From the NCBI RefSeq assembly GCF_020740795.1, contig NC_067294.1, forward strand, positions 18,419,001 to 18,483,000: 64,000 nucleotides of DNA, in the 5' to 3' direction. The stretch is from Apus apus. Taxonomy: Eukaryota > Chordata > Aves > Apodiformes > Apodidae. Under the pieces are notes generated by a model, which had not been told where the DNA came from, searched no databases, and saw nothing but the letters and a program-made list of their open reading frames with translations. Shown here piece by piece: positions 32,430 to 42,300 of the stretch; the first letter of the stretch is position 1, and every line of letters begins with the position of its first letter. The translations under genes were made by a program, and so were the position numbers.

Positions 32430-34380
32430 GGCCCCACGGTCCCACTGTGGTGCCTTTTGGGGGCCCCAGGCTCCTCTGAGCACCTCTTGATGAGCTCTCG
32501 GCGACCTCCAAGAGCTTTTGGGTGCATCTCTGGGCCATGGCAGCACTTTTCTGCCCTTCTCTTGGCCTCCAAGTGCCTTTCAGCTTTCCCAGTGGTCTAC
32601 GAGTGGTTTCTGCTGAGCACCATGGGTTTCCAAGTGTGTTTTGGGGCACACCAGGATGGCTCTTTGAGTACAGAGCTCTGCTAGTCCCTTCTGTTCAGAG
32701 GACCTTGCTCTTAGTCCCTGGGGGCCTCCAGAGGTGTCATTGTGCTCACCAGGGTCCACAGTGCATTTTGGGGCACCCGAGAGAACTCCCATGTGTCTGT
32801 CTGCACTGCCCAGGTGCCTCCAGGAGCCTTGTGGTGCAACCTCAGGGGACTCAGGCGTCTTCCCCATGCTCAATGGGGCAGAATCTAGTTGGAGGCCTGT
32901 GACTAGTGGAGTCCCTCAGGGGTCGGTACTGGGACCGGTGTTGTTCAATATCTTCATCAACGACCTGGATGAGGGAACAGAATGTACCCTCAGCAAGTTT
33001 GCTGATGACACCAAGCTGGGAGGAGTGGCTGACACACCAGAAGGCTGTGCTGCCATTCAGAGAGACTTAGACAGGCTGGAGACTTGGGCGGGGAAAAACC
33101 TGATGAAGTTTAACAAGAGCAAGTGTAGAGTTTTGCATTTGGGGAAGAAAAACGCCATGCACCAGTACAGGTTGGGGGCTGAGCTGCTGGAGAGCAGTGT
33201 AGGTGAAAGGGACCTGGGGGTCATGGTAGACAGGAGGATGACCATGAGTCAGCAGTGTGCCCTTGTGGCTAAGAAGGCCAGTGGCATCCTGGGGTGTATT
33301 AGAAAGGGTGTGGTTAGTAGGTCAAGAGAGGTTCTCCTCCCCCTCTATTCTGCATTGGTGAGGCCACATCTGGAATATTGTGTCCAGTTCTGGGCCCCTC
33401 AGTTCAAGAAGGACAGGGAAGTGCTTGAAAGAGTCCAGCGCAGAGCCACAAGGATGATTAAGGGAGTGGAACATCTCCCTTATGAGGAAAGGCTGAAGGA
33501 GCTGGGTCTCTTTAGTTTGGAGAAAAGGAGACTGAGGGGTGACCTCATCAATGTTTACAAATATGTAAAGGGTGAGTGTCAAGACGATGGAGTTAAGCTT
33601 TTTTCGGTGAAGACCAGTGATAGGACAAGGAGTAATGGATACAAGTTGGAGCATAGGAGGTTTAAGATGAATATCAGGAAAAATTTTTTTACTGTAAGAG
33701 TGACAGAGCACTGGAACAGGCTGCCCAGAGAGGTTGTGGAGTCTCCTTCGCTGGAGACATTCAAAACCCGCCTGGACGCCTTCCTGTGTGATGTGCTCTG
33801 GGTGACCCTGCTCTGGCAGGGGGGGTTGGACTAGATGATCTTTCGAGGTCCCTTCCAACCCCTAGGATTCTATGATTCTATGATTCTATGATTCAATACC
33901 AGCCAGTGCCTTTGGAAATGTCCCAAAGGCTTCCCAGAGGATGTGGGATCTGGAGGATATGGCCCATGGGGCTCCAAGTCCATTTGTTGTGCCTCAGGTG
34001 GCCCCACGTGCCTGTCTCTGCTTCCCGGAGGTCCACCAGTACCTTCTGATGTGGAGCTGGACCCTCCAGCTCCCTTTGGCAACACCCAAGTGACATCTTT
34101 GTTCCTTCTGGACATACTCAGGAGCAATACTCCAAGAGCCTTTTGGTGCCCCCTCAGGTGCCTTTTTGCCCTCCCTGTCCATCTGGACATCCCCAAGAGC
34201 TTCTGAGCAACTCCTGATGTCCTCACAGTGCCTCTCCTCATGCTGCAGGGGCTCCAACGTGCCTTTTCTTGTGACACCCTCCTCTGGGACCTCCGTGGGC
34301 CCTTCTGTGCTGCCCAAAGGTCTAGTAGTGCCTTTTGAGGCACCTCAAGGGCTGTGCTGGGCCTGTGGACACATCCCAGG
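32430..34380. repeat. Degenerate tandem-like repeat block, split by a CR1
   Basis: On both sides of the CR1 insertion (32868-33895) the DNA repeats loose motifs such as GTGCCTTTTGGGGC, GGCACCTC, CTCCAAGAGC and AGGTGCC at irregular spacing. It looks like an old, heavily mutated minisatellite. I could not fix a unit length by eye. Confidence 0.5.
32868..33895 (+). mobile_element. Young 5'-truncated CR1 LINE with long open ORF2 end
   Basis: This CR1 keeps one uninterrupted reading frame up to the stop at 33834, covering about 320 residues of the C-terminal half of ORF2. It includes the reverse-transcriptase motifs [19 protein letters not shown] and [12 protein letters not shown] (the active-site FADD). 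The C-terminal region has [17 protein letters not shown] and [18 protein letters not shown]. The 3' end has the CR1 hallmark of tandem 8-mers (ATTCTATG repeated about three times). The 5' part of ORF2 and ORF1 are missing, so the copy cannot move on its own. Confidence 0.95.
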
Positions 34381-34429
34381 GTCATGAGGGATGACAGGGG
34401 ACAAACCAGTTGCCAAGTGGATCTGGCAC

Positions 34430-34690
34430 AGAACTGCAGACTGGTTTAGGCTGGAAGAGACCTTTAAAAGACATCCAATTCCAACCTCCTCCCCACAGCC
34501 CAGGCTGCTCCAAGCCCCATCCAACCTGCCCTTCAACACTGCCAGGGATGGGGCAGCCACAGCTTCCCTGGACAACCTGGGCCAGGCTCTCACCACCCTC
34601 ACAGCAAATAATTTCTCCCCAAGATCTCATCTCAATCTCCTCTCTCTTCTTTGGTTGGGGGCTCCAGAACTGGACCCAGCACAGCAAAGG
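34430..34690 (-). repeat. CR1 LINE 3' fragment, antisense
   Basis: Reverse-oriented CR1: GGAAGAGACCTTTAAAAGAC, GCCCCATCCAACCTGCCCTT, GACAACCTGGGCCAGGCTCT. Confidence 0.82.
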
Positions 34691-35675
34691 GGTCACACCA
34701 GAGCAGAGGGGAGAGCACCATGTCTGGCCAGGGCCACTCCATGGGTGCAGTGTCACCCATCCCCCTGGCCACCAGCTACCCCACCCAGCAGGGACCAGCA
34801 CTCAGCCCCTGGCCAAGTCACCTGCAGCCCAAGGACGTCCCGTGGCCACCAACAACCATCAAAACACCAGGACACACACCCCAGAACCACCCCCTGCCCC
34901 CCCAGCTGACCCCAGTGCCTGGTATGGGGGTGTCCAGGACCTTGGGGTGAGCCAAACCAGCAGCACCAGGCACTAGGAACTGAAAGGCACTGGGTTTATT
35001 GACATCTACATTAATTAACAAAGACTAATTAGCATGGCTATCTCAGCAGCAGGGGCCAGGCCGGCCCTTTTTTGGGGGGGGGGGGGGGCCCTTTTGCCCA
35101 GGCCAGGCATCCCAGGACCCCCTGTCACCCCCCATCCCAAGACCCCCAAATACAGCAGCAAACTCCTGCCTCAGCCCCACCCCTGGGGCTGCATCCCCAC
35201 CAGGGACCTCCAGCCCATGTCCCCCCCCATCTCATCTGGGACACCCCCATCTCAGTGCCACCCCCTTCCCCACCTACCAGGGACCTCAGGCATGACCCCT
35301 CCCCATTAAACCCTTCTACCAGGGACCCTCAGCCACATCTCCCCATCCCCATCCCCCAGACCCTCACCCAGGGACCCTTGGCCACATCCCACCACCCTTG
35401 GCTCTCCCCCTCCCTTCCATTGACCCTCAGCTACATCTCCCCTCCCCCCAGACCCCCCCCCACCCCCCCACCAAGGACCCTCAGCCACATCCCCCTATCC
35501 CTGGACACCCCCCCCCCCATACCCAGACCACAACCCTCAGCCACATCCTCCCACCTCTAGACACCCCCCCCCCCCCCCCCCAATACCAGAACCCTCAGCC
35601 ACAACAGCCCCAGTTCCCCCCGGTGCAGAGGGGGGGGCAGCACCGCCAGCGGTGCCCCCGCCCGGTCCCAGCCCC
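34691..35675 (-). other. WDR55 3' UTR with poly(A) signal and C-rich low-complexity DNA
   Basis: Minus-strand AATAAA lies at 34995-35000, which gives a 3' UTR of about 680 bases. The UTR is rich in C runs on the plus strand, with a long homopolymer near 35566-35581, and has a G run near 35076-35089. Confidence 0.7.
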
Positions 35676-38346
35676 TCAGTCACTGTCGCTGTCGCTGTCA
35701 CCGTCGCTCCCTGCTGCCACCTCTGGCTCAGCCTCATCCCGCAGGTCGGCGAAGAAGTCCTCCCCGCTGCCTAGCGCCTTGCTGCTGAGGGCCCGCAGCG
35801 GCCCCCCCTTCTTCTTCTTCTTCCTGTAGTCATCCACCACCAGCCCCCGCAGGCTGGAGATGTCCCAGAACTTCACCTTCTGGTCGTGGGCACAGCTGGC
35901 CAGGAGCTGCCCGCCTGGGGCCACCGCCAGCTGCTCGATGGGCTCCCCCAGGTGCTGCCCCACGCAGCCCAGCACCCGGTTGGGCAGGATGTTCACGGCC
36001 CTGGGGAGATGGGGACACCCCACTGAGCACCTTGTGGGGAGGTGGTGTCCACGGTGGACCTGCCTGGTCTGCCACGAGACCACCTGTCTGCACCAGCACA
36101 GGCTTGGTGCCTTCCTTTCCTGCCCTTCTTCTGAACCCAGGCTGATCTCATCCCACCTCATCCCATCCTATTACACCCCATCCCATCCCAAGCCCTCCCC
36201 ACCCCACTCCACCTCCTCACCATCCCACCTTAGCCCACACCATCCCCATCCCAGTCCTCTCCAACCCATTATACCCCCTTCCCTAACCCCATCCCACCCC
36301 CGCCCCATTCCCATTCCATCCCAACCCCTTCTCCACACCATCCCACCCCCTCCTCATCCCACCCCATTCCCTCCCCCATTCCATCCCACCCCCTTCCTCA
36401 CTCCACCCCACTCTATCCCACCCTCTCCCCATTCCCATCCCATCCCACCCCCTCCTCATCCCATCCCACCCCCTCCTCATCTCACTCCACTCCCTCCCCA
36501 ACTCCATCCCACCCCCTCCTCACTCCATCCTACCCCCTCCCCAACTCCATCCCATCCCCTCCTCATCCCACCCCACTCCCTCCCCCATTCTATCCCACCC
36601 CCTTCCCCACTCCACCCCACTCTATCCCACCCCCTCCCCATTCCCATCCCATCTCACCCCCCTCCTCATCCCATCCCACCCCCTCCTCATATCAGCCCAC
36701 CCCCTCCCCAACTCCATCCCACCCCCTGCCTCACCCCACTCCCTCCCCATTACCCACTCCATCTCACCCCCTCCCCATTCCCATTCCATCCCACCCCCTC
36801 CTCATCCCACCCCCCCCACTCCCTCCCCATTCCCACCCCACCCCACCCCACCCCTGACCTGATGACTCCATCCAGGGACCCCACGCACACGATGCTGTCC
36901 GTGATGGGCACCATGCAGTCAACAGACTCTGCCCGCAGAGCGAAGCGGTCGCTGGCGGCCCCAAACCCATCCCAGTTGAAGAGGTAGATGGTGCCTTCGC
37001 TGGAGCCACACGCCACCTTCCTCCCCCTCTGGGCAGGACAGAGGACAGTCAGGCAGAGGCAGGAGCAGCCCAGGGCGTGGGGAGGGATGGGCAGGACCAG
37101 CGCCGACCTTCAGCAGCACCACAGACGTCAGGTCCCCGTTCTGCGGCTCCGAGAGCAGCTCAAAGCGTCGCCTCTTCACGTTGAAGACGCCCAAGGTGCC
37201 GTCGCCGCTGCCGGGGCCCAAAGGGGCAGGTCGTGAGGACGGGACGTGGCACAGGGCACTTCCTGAGCTCCAGGGGAAGATTCCAGGCAGGCACAGGGGG
37301 AGCCTGACCCCAGGGCCCCCGGTACCTGGCGGTCAGCAGGATCTTCCCGTTCCCGTCCACGGCCATGGCGCTGATGTACTCCTCCTGCTGACGGGCCTCC
37401 AGGACGGCTTCCCTCCTGCGCAGGTCCCACAGCTTCAGCGCCCCAGCATCGTCCCCCGTGGCAAAGAGGTGCGGGTTGATGGGCAGCACGCAGTTGAGGG
37501 CCGAGCTGTGGAGACCCCAGCCCCAGCACAGTCACGGCTCCCGCCACAGGCCAGTGGCTGCCAGACCTCCCAGCCGGGGGCTCGGTGGCCCAGTCAGGGA
37601 GGGAAGTGGCCACCTGGGCCCAGCCCACCCTACCTGTGGGCTTTGGGGAAGCGCGTCTCCAGCCGTCCCTCCTCCACCGTCAGAACGTGGACAGCCTTGT
37701 CCTTGGAGACGGTGAAGAGCTCTGGGGATCCCCCTCAGCACCCCCGGCCGGTGCACGTCCCCTCCCCTTACCCCCCCCCACGTCCCCGCACTCACTCTGC
37801 CCGTCCTGGGAGAAGGCGACGTCCCGGCACGACTTGAGGTGATGGCCCGAGGACCAAAGCTGCCGGTTCTCCCCCTCGGTGCAGGAGTACGAGTACCTGC
37901 CGGAGGCGGCTGGGCTGCCCGGGACCGCGGGGGAGCCCCGACGGCAGCGGCCGAGGGTGCCCGTCCCGGGACCCCCCTCGGTGCTTCCTGCCCCGGGACC
38001 CCCCCCTCGGTGCTTCCTGCCCCGGGACCCCCTCTCGGTGCTTGCTGCCCCGGGCCCCCCCTCCTCGGTGCTTCCTGCCCCCGGGACCCCCGCCCCGCCC
38101 CCGCTCACAGGTAAACGTCGCCGTCCACGTCCCCCGCCGCCAGCAGCGGCCGGGCCGGGTGCAGGGCGATGGCGTTGGCCGCCGCCTCGAAGCAGATGTC
38201 CTCCGGGGTGTCCCGCAGGCGCGGGGCCCTGCCCGGGCCCGGCTCGGCGCAGCCCTGGGGAGAGCGGGGCGGTGGGGCCGGGGTGCGGGGCCGGGCAGGG
38301 CGGGCCCCCCTCACGCGTCCCCGCTCACCTCCCCCGGCGCCGCCAT
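35676..38346 (-). CDS. WDR55: WDR55, nucleolar WD-repeat protein
   Basis: WDR55 is a nucleolar beta-propeller protein needed for rRNA processing and cell-cycle progression. Exons in transcript order are 38329-38346, 38109-38254, 37796-37896, 37634-37721, 37326-37505, 37108-37207, 36859-37028 and 35676-36000. All phases match and give 375 residues; human has 383. The N-terminus carries [22 protein letters not shown] and the propeller entry [20 protein letters not shown] blades follow (for example [35 protein letters not shown] and [15 protein letters not shown]). The tail has a basic stretch ([18 protein letters not shown]) and an acidic Asp/Ser end. Donors of exons 6 and 7 read GTCGGC and GTCAGG, weak at position +3. 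Intron 7 is filled by a satellite. The start codon lies 137 bp from a vault RNA gene on the other strand. Confidence 0.95.
36160..36855. repeat. CCCATCC-type low-complexity satellite in WDR55 intron 7
   Basis: Nearly 700 bp built from CCCATCC, CCACCCC, TCCTCAT and CCATTCC blocks, with higher-order repeats of roughly 60-120 bp such as CACCCCCTCCTCATCCCA. It fills most of the intron. On the transcribed strand it is G/A-rich (GGGATGGG). Confidence 0.9.
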
Positions 38347-38380
38347 GGCGGGTGGGCGCTGCGCGCAGGCGTGGGGCTCT

Positions 38381-38440
38381 TTTGTATAGCCCCGCCCTCT
38401 CGTTTACATACATCATCATCTCATTTGCATAGCCCCGCCC
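38381..38440. promoter_or_regulatory. Paired TTTG(T/C)ATAGCCCCGCCC elements between WDR55 and vault RNA
   Basis: A 17 bp element occurs at 38381-38397 and again at 38424-38440 with one difference. The second copy includes the perfect octamer ATTTGCAT (38423-38430), an Oct-1 type site, about 53 bp before the vault RNA. Each copy ends in a GC box. Both lie between the divergent WDR55 and vault RNA starts, so they may serve either or both. Function is inferred. Confidence 0.7.
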
Positions 38441-38482
38441 CGCGCAGCCCGCTCTCCAGCCGCGCTGCCGCGCTCTCGCCCC

Positions 38483-38577
38483 GGGCCGGCTCTAGCCCAG
38501 CGGTTCCTTCGGTCTGTCCATATTCACGTTCCTCTGCCCGTCAGGGGTTCGATCCCGCGGGCACTCCCGGCCCATTT
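38483..38577 (+). ncRNA. Vault RNA gene (RNA polymerase III, type 2 promoter)
   Basis: Vault RNAs are short Pol III transcripts, about 90-140 nt, bound in part to the major vault particle. The 5' sequence GGCCGGCTCTAGCCCAGCGG parallels human vtRNA1-1 (GGCTGGCTTTAGCTCAGCGG). Box A is TAGCCCAGCGG at 38493-38503 and box B GGTTCGATCCC at 38546-38556, followed by CGCGGGC as in human. The ends GGGCCGG (38483-38489) and CCGGCCC (38567-38573) form a perfect 7 bp closing stem. TTTT at 38575-38578 terminates transcription. Size is about 95 nt (human 98). The sequence between the boxes has diverged, which is normal for the family. An octamer and GC boxes lie upstream. A tRNA is unlikely because there is no cloverleaf. 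In mammals the main vault RNA cluster lies near ZMAT2 and the protocadherins, so this placement differs. Confidence 0.88.
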
Positions 38578-39308
38578 TGCCGGGAATCCCTCCCCGGCCC
38601 CCGCCCACCTCTCTCCGTTTTGCCTCGTTTTTCACTGCTCCGCAGCGGGAGCCCCGACGCGCGCACCAAGTTACCCCACGGGGAACACCGGAGCCACCTC
38701 CCCCCGCCTCCCCGGGGGCATCTCGGCCCCTTCCAAGGGCTGGAGCTGCCACGGCCGCCCAGAGCTCCTGCCCAGGGCCCCTCTAGCTCCTGCCCAGGGT
38801 CCTGGCCCAGCCAGACCCCCTCCCATGCCACGTGCAGCCCCCCCAGAGCCCCCCAGTGCCAGAGCTTATGCAGGGGACACGGTTGCATATCTACCCCTTC
38901 CCCCCCTCGAGGCACAGGGTGCTCAGCTGGGATTATTTCCCCCAAACAGGTTTATTCAGGGCTCAACAGGGGCTGCTGCCCCACCCCAAGAGGCTCCCCC
39001 CACAAGCACCCAGAGCCAGGGCTCACCCCGTGAACCCCATGTGGGCTAGTGGGGAGCAGGAGTCCTGGCACCCCTGCAGAGCCAGGCAGGGCCCCCACAA
39101 ACAGATCCTCAGGCAAATTTCCTGTCATTTTATTACCACTACAAGATTTACACACAACAGGCTATACAAGAAGCAGAGGGAGAGCCTCAGCACAGCCCAG
39201 GGCTCCAGGCTGGGGGCAGCAGAGGAGGCTGCAGGGAGCAGGAGGGCAGAGCAGCCAGCTCTGGGAGGGCAGCACCTGATGGAGCTGGAGGACAAGACAC
39301 TGGAGGCA
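38578..39308. other. Spacer and IK 3' UTR
   Basis: The IK transcript ends near 39110, after the minus-strand AATAAA at 39129-39134. From 38579 to about 39100 the DNA is intergenic, GC-rich at first. No further RNA gene was found. A second minus-strand AATAAA-like site lies near 38948. Confidence 0.6.
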
Positions 39309-42300
39309 TCAGTACTTGGGCCGTTTCACCTCAACCCTGGAAGAGACAGAGGGGCAGGAGGGAGGTGAGGATGGGGACCTGCAGCCCTGTCCCCCTCCCA
39401 CCCAGCTCAGAAGGGAGGTGGGAGAGGAATCCCACCAGCTTTGCCAAGCTGGGCAAGGAGCACTCTGAGGGGACCAAATGTCCTCTCTCCTTCCAGCCCT
39501 ACTGTCCAGAGCTGGCAGGGTGGTCTCTGCCCCCTGCAGCACCAGGGAGAGGTGGCAGGAGACAGCCAGGCCCCAGCACTGCCCCCAGAGCAGACAACTT
39601 TACTGACCCATCAGCCTCCAACTTCTTCCTCTTCTCGATGATCTGCAGAGAAAGCACAAACTCCTGTTACCCTCAGGGGAGCTGGCTGCCCATGACAGCA
39701 GCAGCAGGGTTGTAGGGTGCAAGGGGAGAGCAGGAGCCAGGCCAGAGGGAGCCAAGGGGAGCTAAAGCCATTCACAAGCTGCCCAAGGTCTGGAGAAGCT
39801 TGCCCTGCTCCACCATGACCACCAAGGACCGTTTGTTTTCACCCTCCCCCCTAGTCCATCCCCTTCTGCTGGGGGCTCATGGCCATCTCACCCTGCCAGG
39901 ACAATTCCCCAACTCTGAGGGTCAGAAAACAGAGCTGCTAAACATTCCTTGCCCCCTCCAAGCCCCCCTGGATGGCTCAGAGCTGCTGATGCAGAGTCTG
40001 GAGCAAAAAGCCCCTGCTGGGGACTGGTCTTGGGGCAGCAGCTCCAGCTGCCTCTGCAGTTTTGAAGGCCCAAATATTTGGCCAACCCTCTGCCAGGACA
40101 TACAGAGGTCAGGGTTGAAAAGGACCTGTGGAGACCATCTGGTCAAATCCCCCTGCCAGAGCAGGATCACCTACAGCAGATCCCACAGGAACATGTTCCA
40201 GGTGTGTTTGGAATGTCTCCAGAGAAGGAGACTCCACAACCTCCCTGGGCAGCCTGTCCCTGGGCTCTGTCACCCTCACAGGAAAGTTGTTTTTCCTTAT
40301 GTTCAGGTTGACCCTCCTGTGCTCCAGCTTGTGCCCACTGCCCCTTGTCCTGTCACTGGGCACTGCTGAAGAGACTGGCCCATCCTCCTGACACCCCCCT
40401 GTAGATAAAGTGTTGAGATCCCTCCTCAGGCTCCTCCTCTGTCATGGGCTGGGCCGAAGAGCCCAGAGCAGGTCAGGGAGGGAGGAGCAGGGGGGAGCAG
40501 CACAGCCAGGCCCAGCCCGCCCGGGCACACACCGCGCTGATCTTCTTCCACTGCCGGTCCAGCTCCGCCTTGTCGTTGGTCTCCTTGAAGCGACGGGTTT
40601 TGCGTCCCTCTGACATCTTGATCCCGTACTGGAAAGCAGCCCTGGGAAGGAGACAGAGCTCAGTGCTGCCAGGGGATCCACGGCTGCTCTGCCCCAGAGC
40701 CAGCTCGGGCCCCTGAGAGCAGTGGCAGGGGTCCTTGACAATGGCACTAAGAGCAAGGACAAGCCACCAGGCCCAGCACCCCCAGCTCTTCGTCCTCACC
40801 AGGGGTTCTCGATGTTAGCTCTCCCAGGAGCTGGTCTGGCCAGGCCTGTCACCCCCACCCAGAACACTTGCTCAGCCCCCCCAAGGCTGCACTCACTTGG
40901 GCAGAGCCTCCTTGTTGTTCATGTACTCGCTGTACTCCTCCTGGGTGTCGAAGTCCCAGCGGCCCAGAGGTCCCTTCTTGTTACCCTGCAGGGAAAGAAC
41001 GACTCAGAAGTGGTGAGAATGTTGAGCAGCTCCTCAGCAGATGCTTCTCACACAGCCCCAAGCACCCAGCCAAGATCTCTGTCTCCCACAGGCCCCAGTT
41101 CAATGGGCTTGAGCACCAAGTCTGGCCTGAGCTCTGAGATCCCTTCCCCAGGAAGCCCCTAACAGGGGTTTCTGTGGAAGAGGGAGCCAAGAAGGACTAG
41201 CACAATTCTCCAGCACCTCAAGTGCCAGAGTCACACAGTTGCTCCCTGGGATGATAGATCCTACCCAGACACCCAGAGCAGACCAGCAAAGCCCAAAGCA
41301 CACCCAACACCCAGCTCCAGGGCACCCAACCCCTCTGCACCAGCCTGCTCCTCTCCAGTGGGATCCTCTCAGCCTGCACTGATGCCCAGTTCACCAGCTG
41401 CTCCTACCAGCTGGTGATGGATCATACCTGATCCATTTTGCTGTAGTCCACCTCTTCATCACTGTCCACAGCCATGTCATCCATTCTGTAAAGGAAAGAA
41501 AAGCAAGGAAAGGATTTGGAGCAGGTCCATGGTCCATCTCTCACGGCCTCAGACCAAATGCCCTCCGTTCTTGGACCAGAAAGAAGCTTCTCCAACTGCA
41601 GGCCTTCCAGCTGAGATGGACCACAAGGGCATCCAAAATACTAAGATGACTCTGCAGGCTGAAAGCTGCTCCTCTGCTGCCCAGGAACTGCTCTGCGGCC
41701 AGAGCTCAAGGAGCACATCAACTGGACCCAACAGACCCCCAGCCACCTCGGCCTCCCCCTGGCACTAAGGGGCAGCAGACTCCAGGTAACCCCTTTTAGC
41801 AGAGACCAGGTAAGAAAAGCCCAGGCCTGCCAGAACCAAGGACTCGGGGAGCATCTCAACAGCAGGTTGCAAGCCTGGACAAAGCCAAGCATGGTCCTCC
41901 CAGCAAGCACTGGGCTGATGTCCCAGTCCCAGCAGCCCCTCAGCACAGCCCACTCCAACCCCCTGGCTGCCTCCTTACGTGGCAGGGTAGCACTCGGCGT
42001 AGCTGTTGGACATGCCAAAGAAGTCCCCCAGCTGCTTCTTGTCTTCTGGCTTCTTCAAAGTGACAGCAGTCAAGGAAAGCAACACCTCGTGGCTTTGCAG
42101 CTGAGGGCTGGGCACTGCCAGCCATGGAACCATCTCATGAGTGGTGGGGGTCTCTAGAGACCATCTAGTCCAACCCCCTGCCAGAGCAGGGTCACCTACA
42201 GTAGATCCCACAGGAAGATGTCCAGACAGGTTTGGGATGTCTCCAGAGAAGGAGACTCCACAACCTTCCTGGGCAGCCTGTCCCACAGCTCTGTCACCCT

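Noticed and set aside
35860-36987. 375-residue Pro/His/Ser-rich frame on the plus strand
   Set aside because: It is the translation of the CCCATCC satellite in WDR55 intron 7.
38483-38577. tRNA gene, because of the A and B boxes
   Set aside because: There is no cloverleaf, anticodon arm or acceptor pattern. The ends, spacing and terminator fit a vault RNA.
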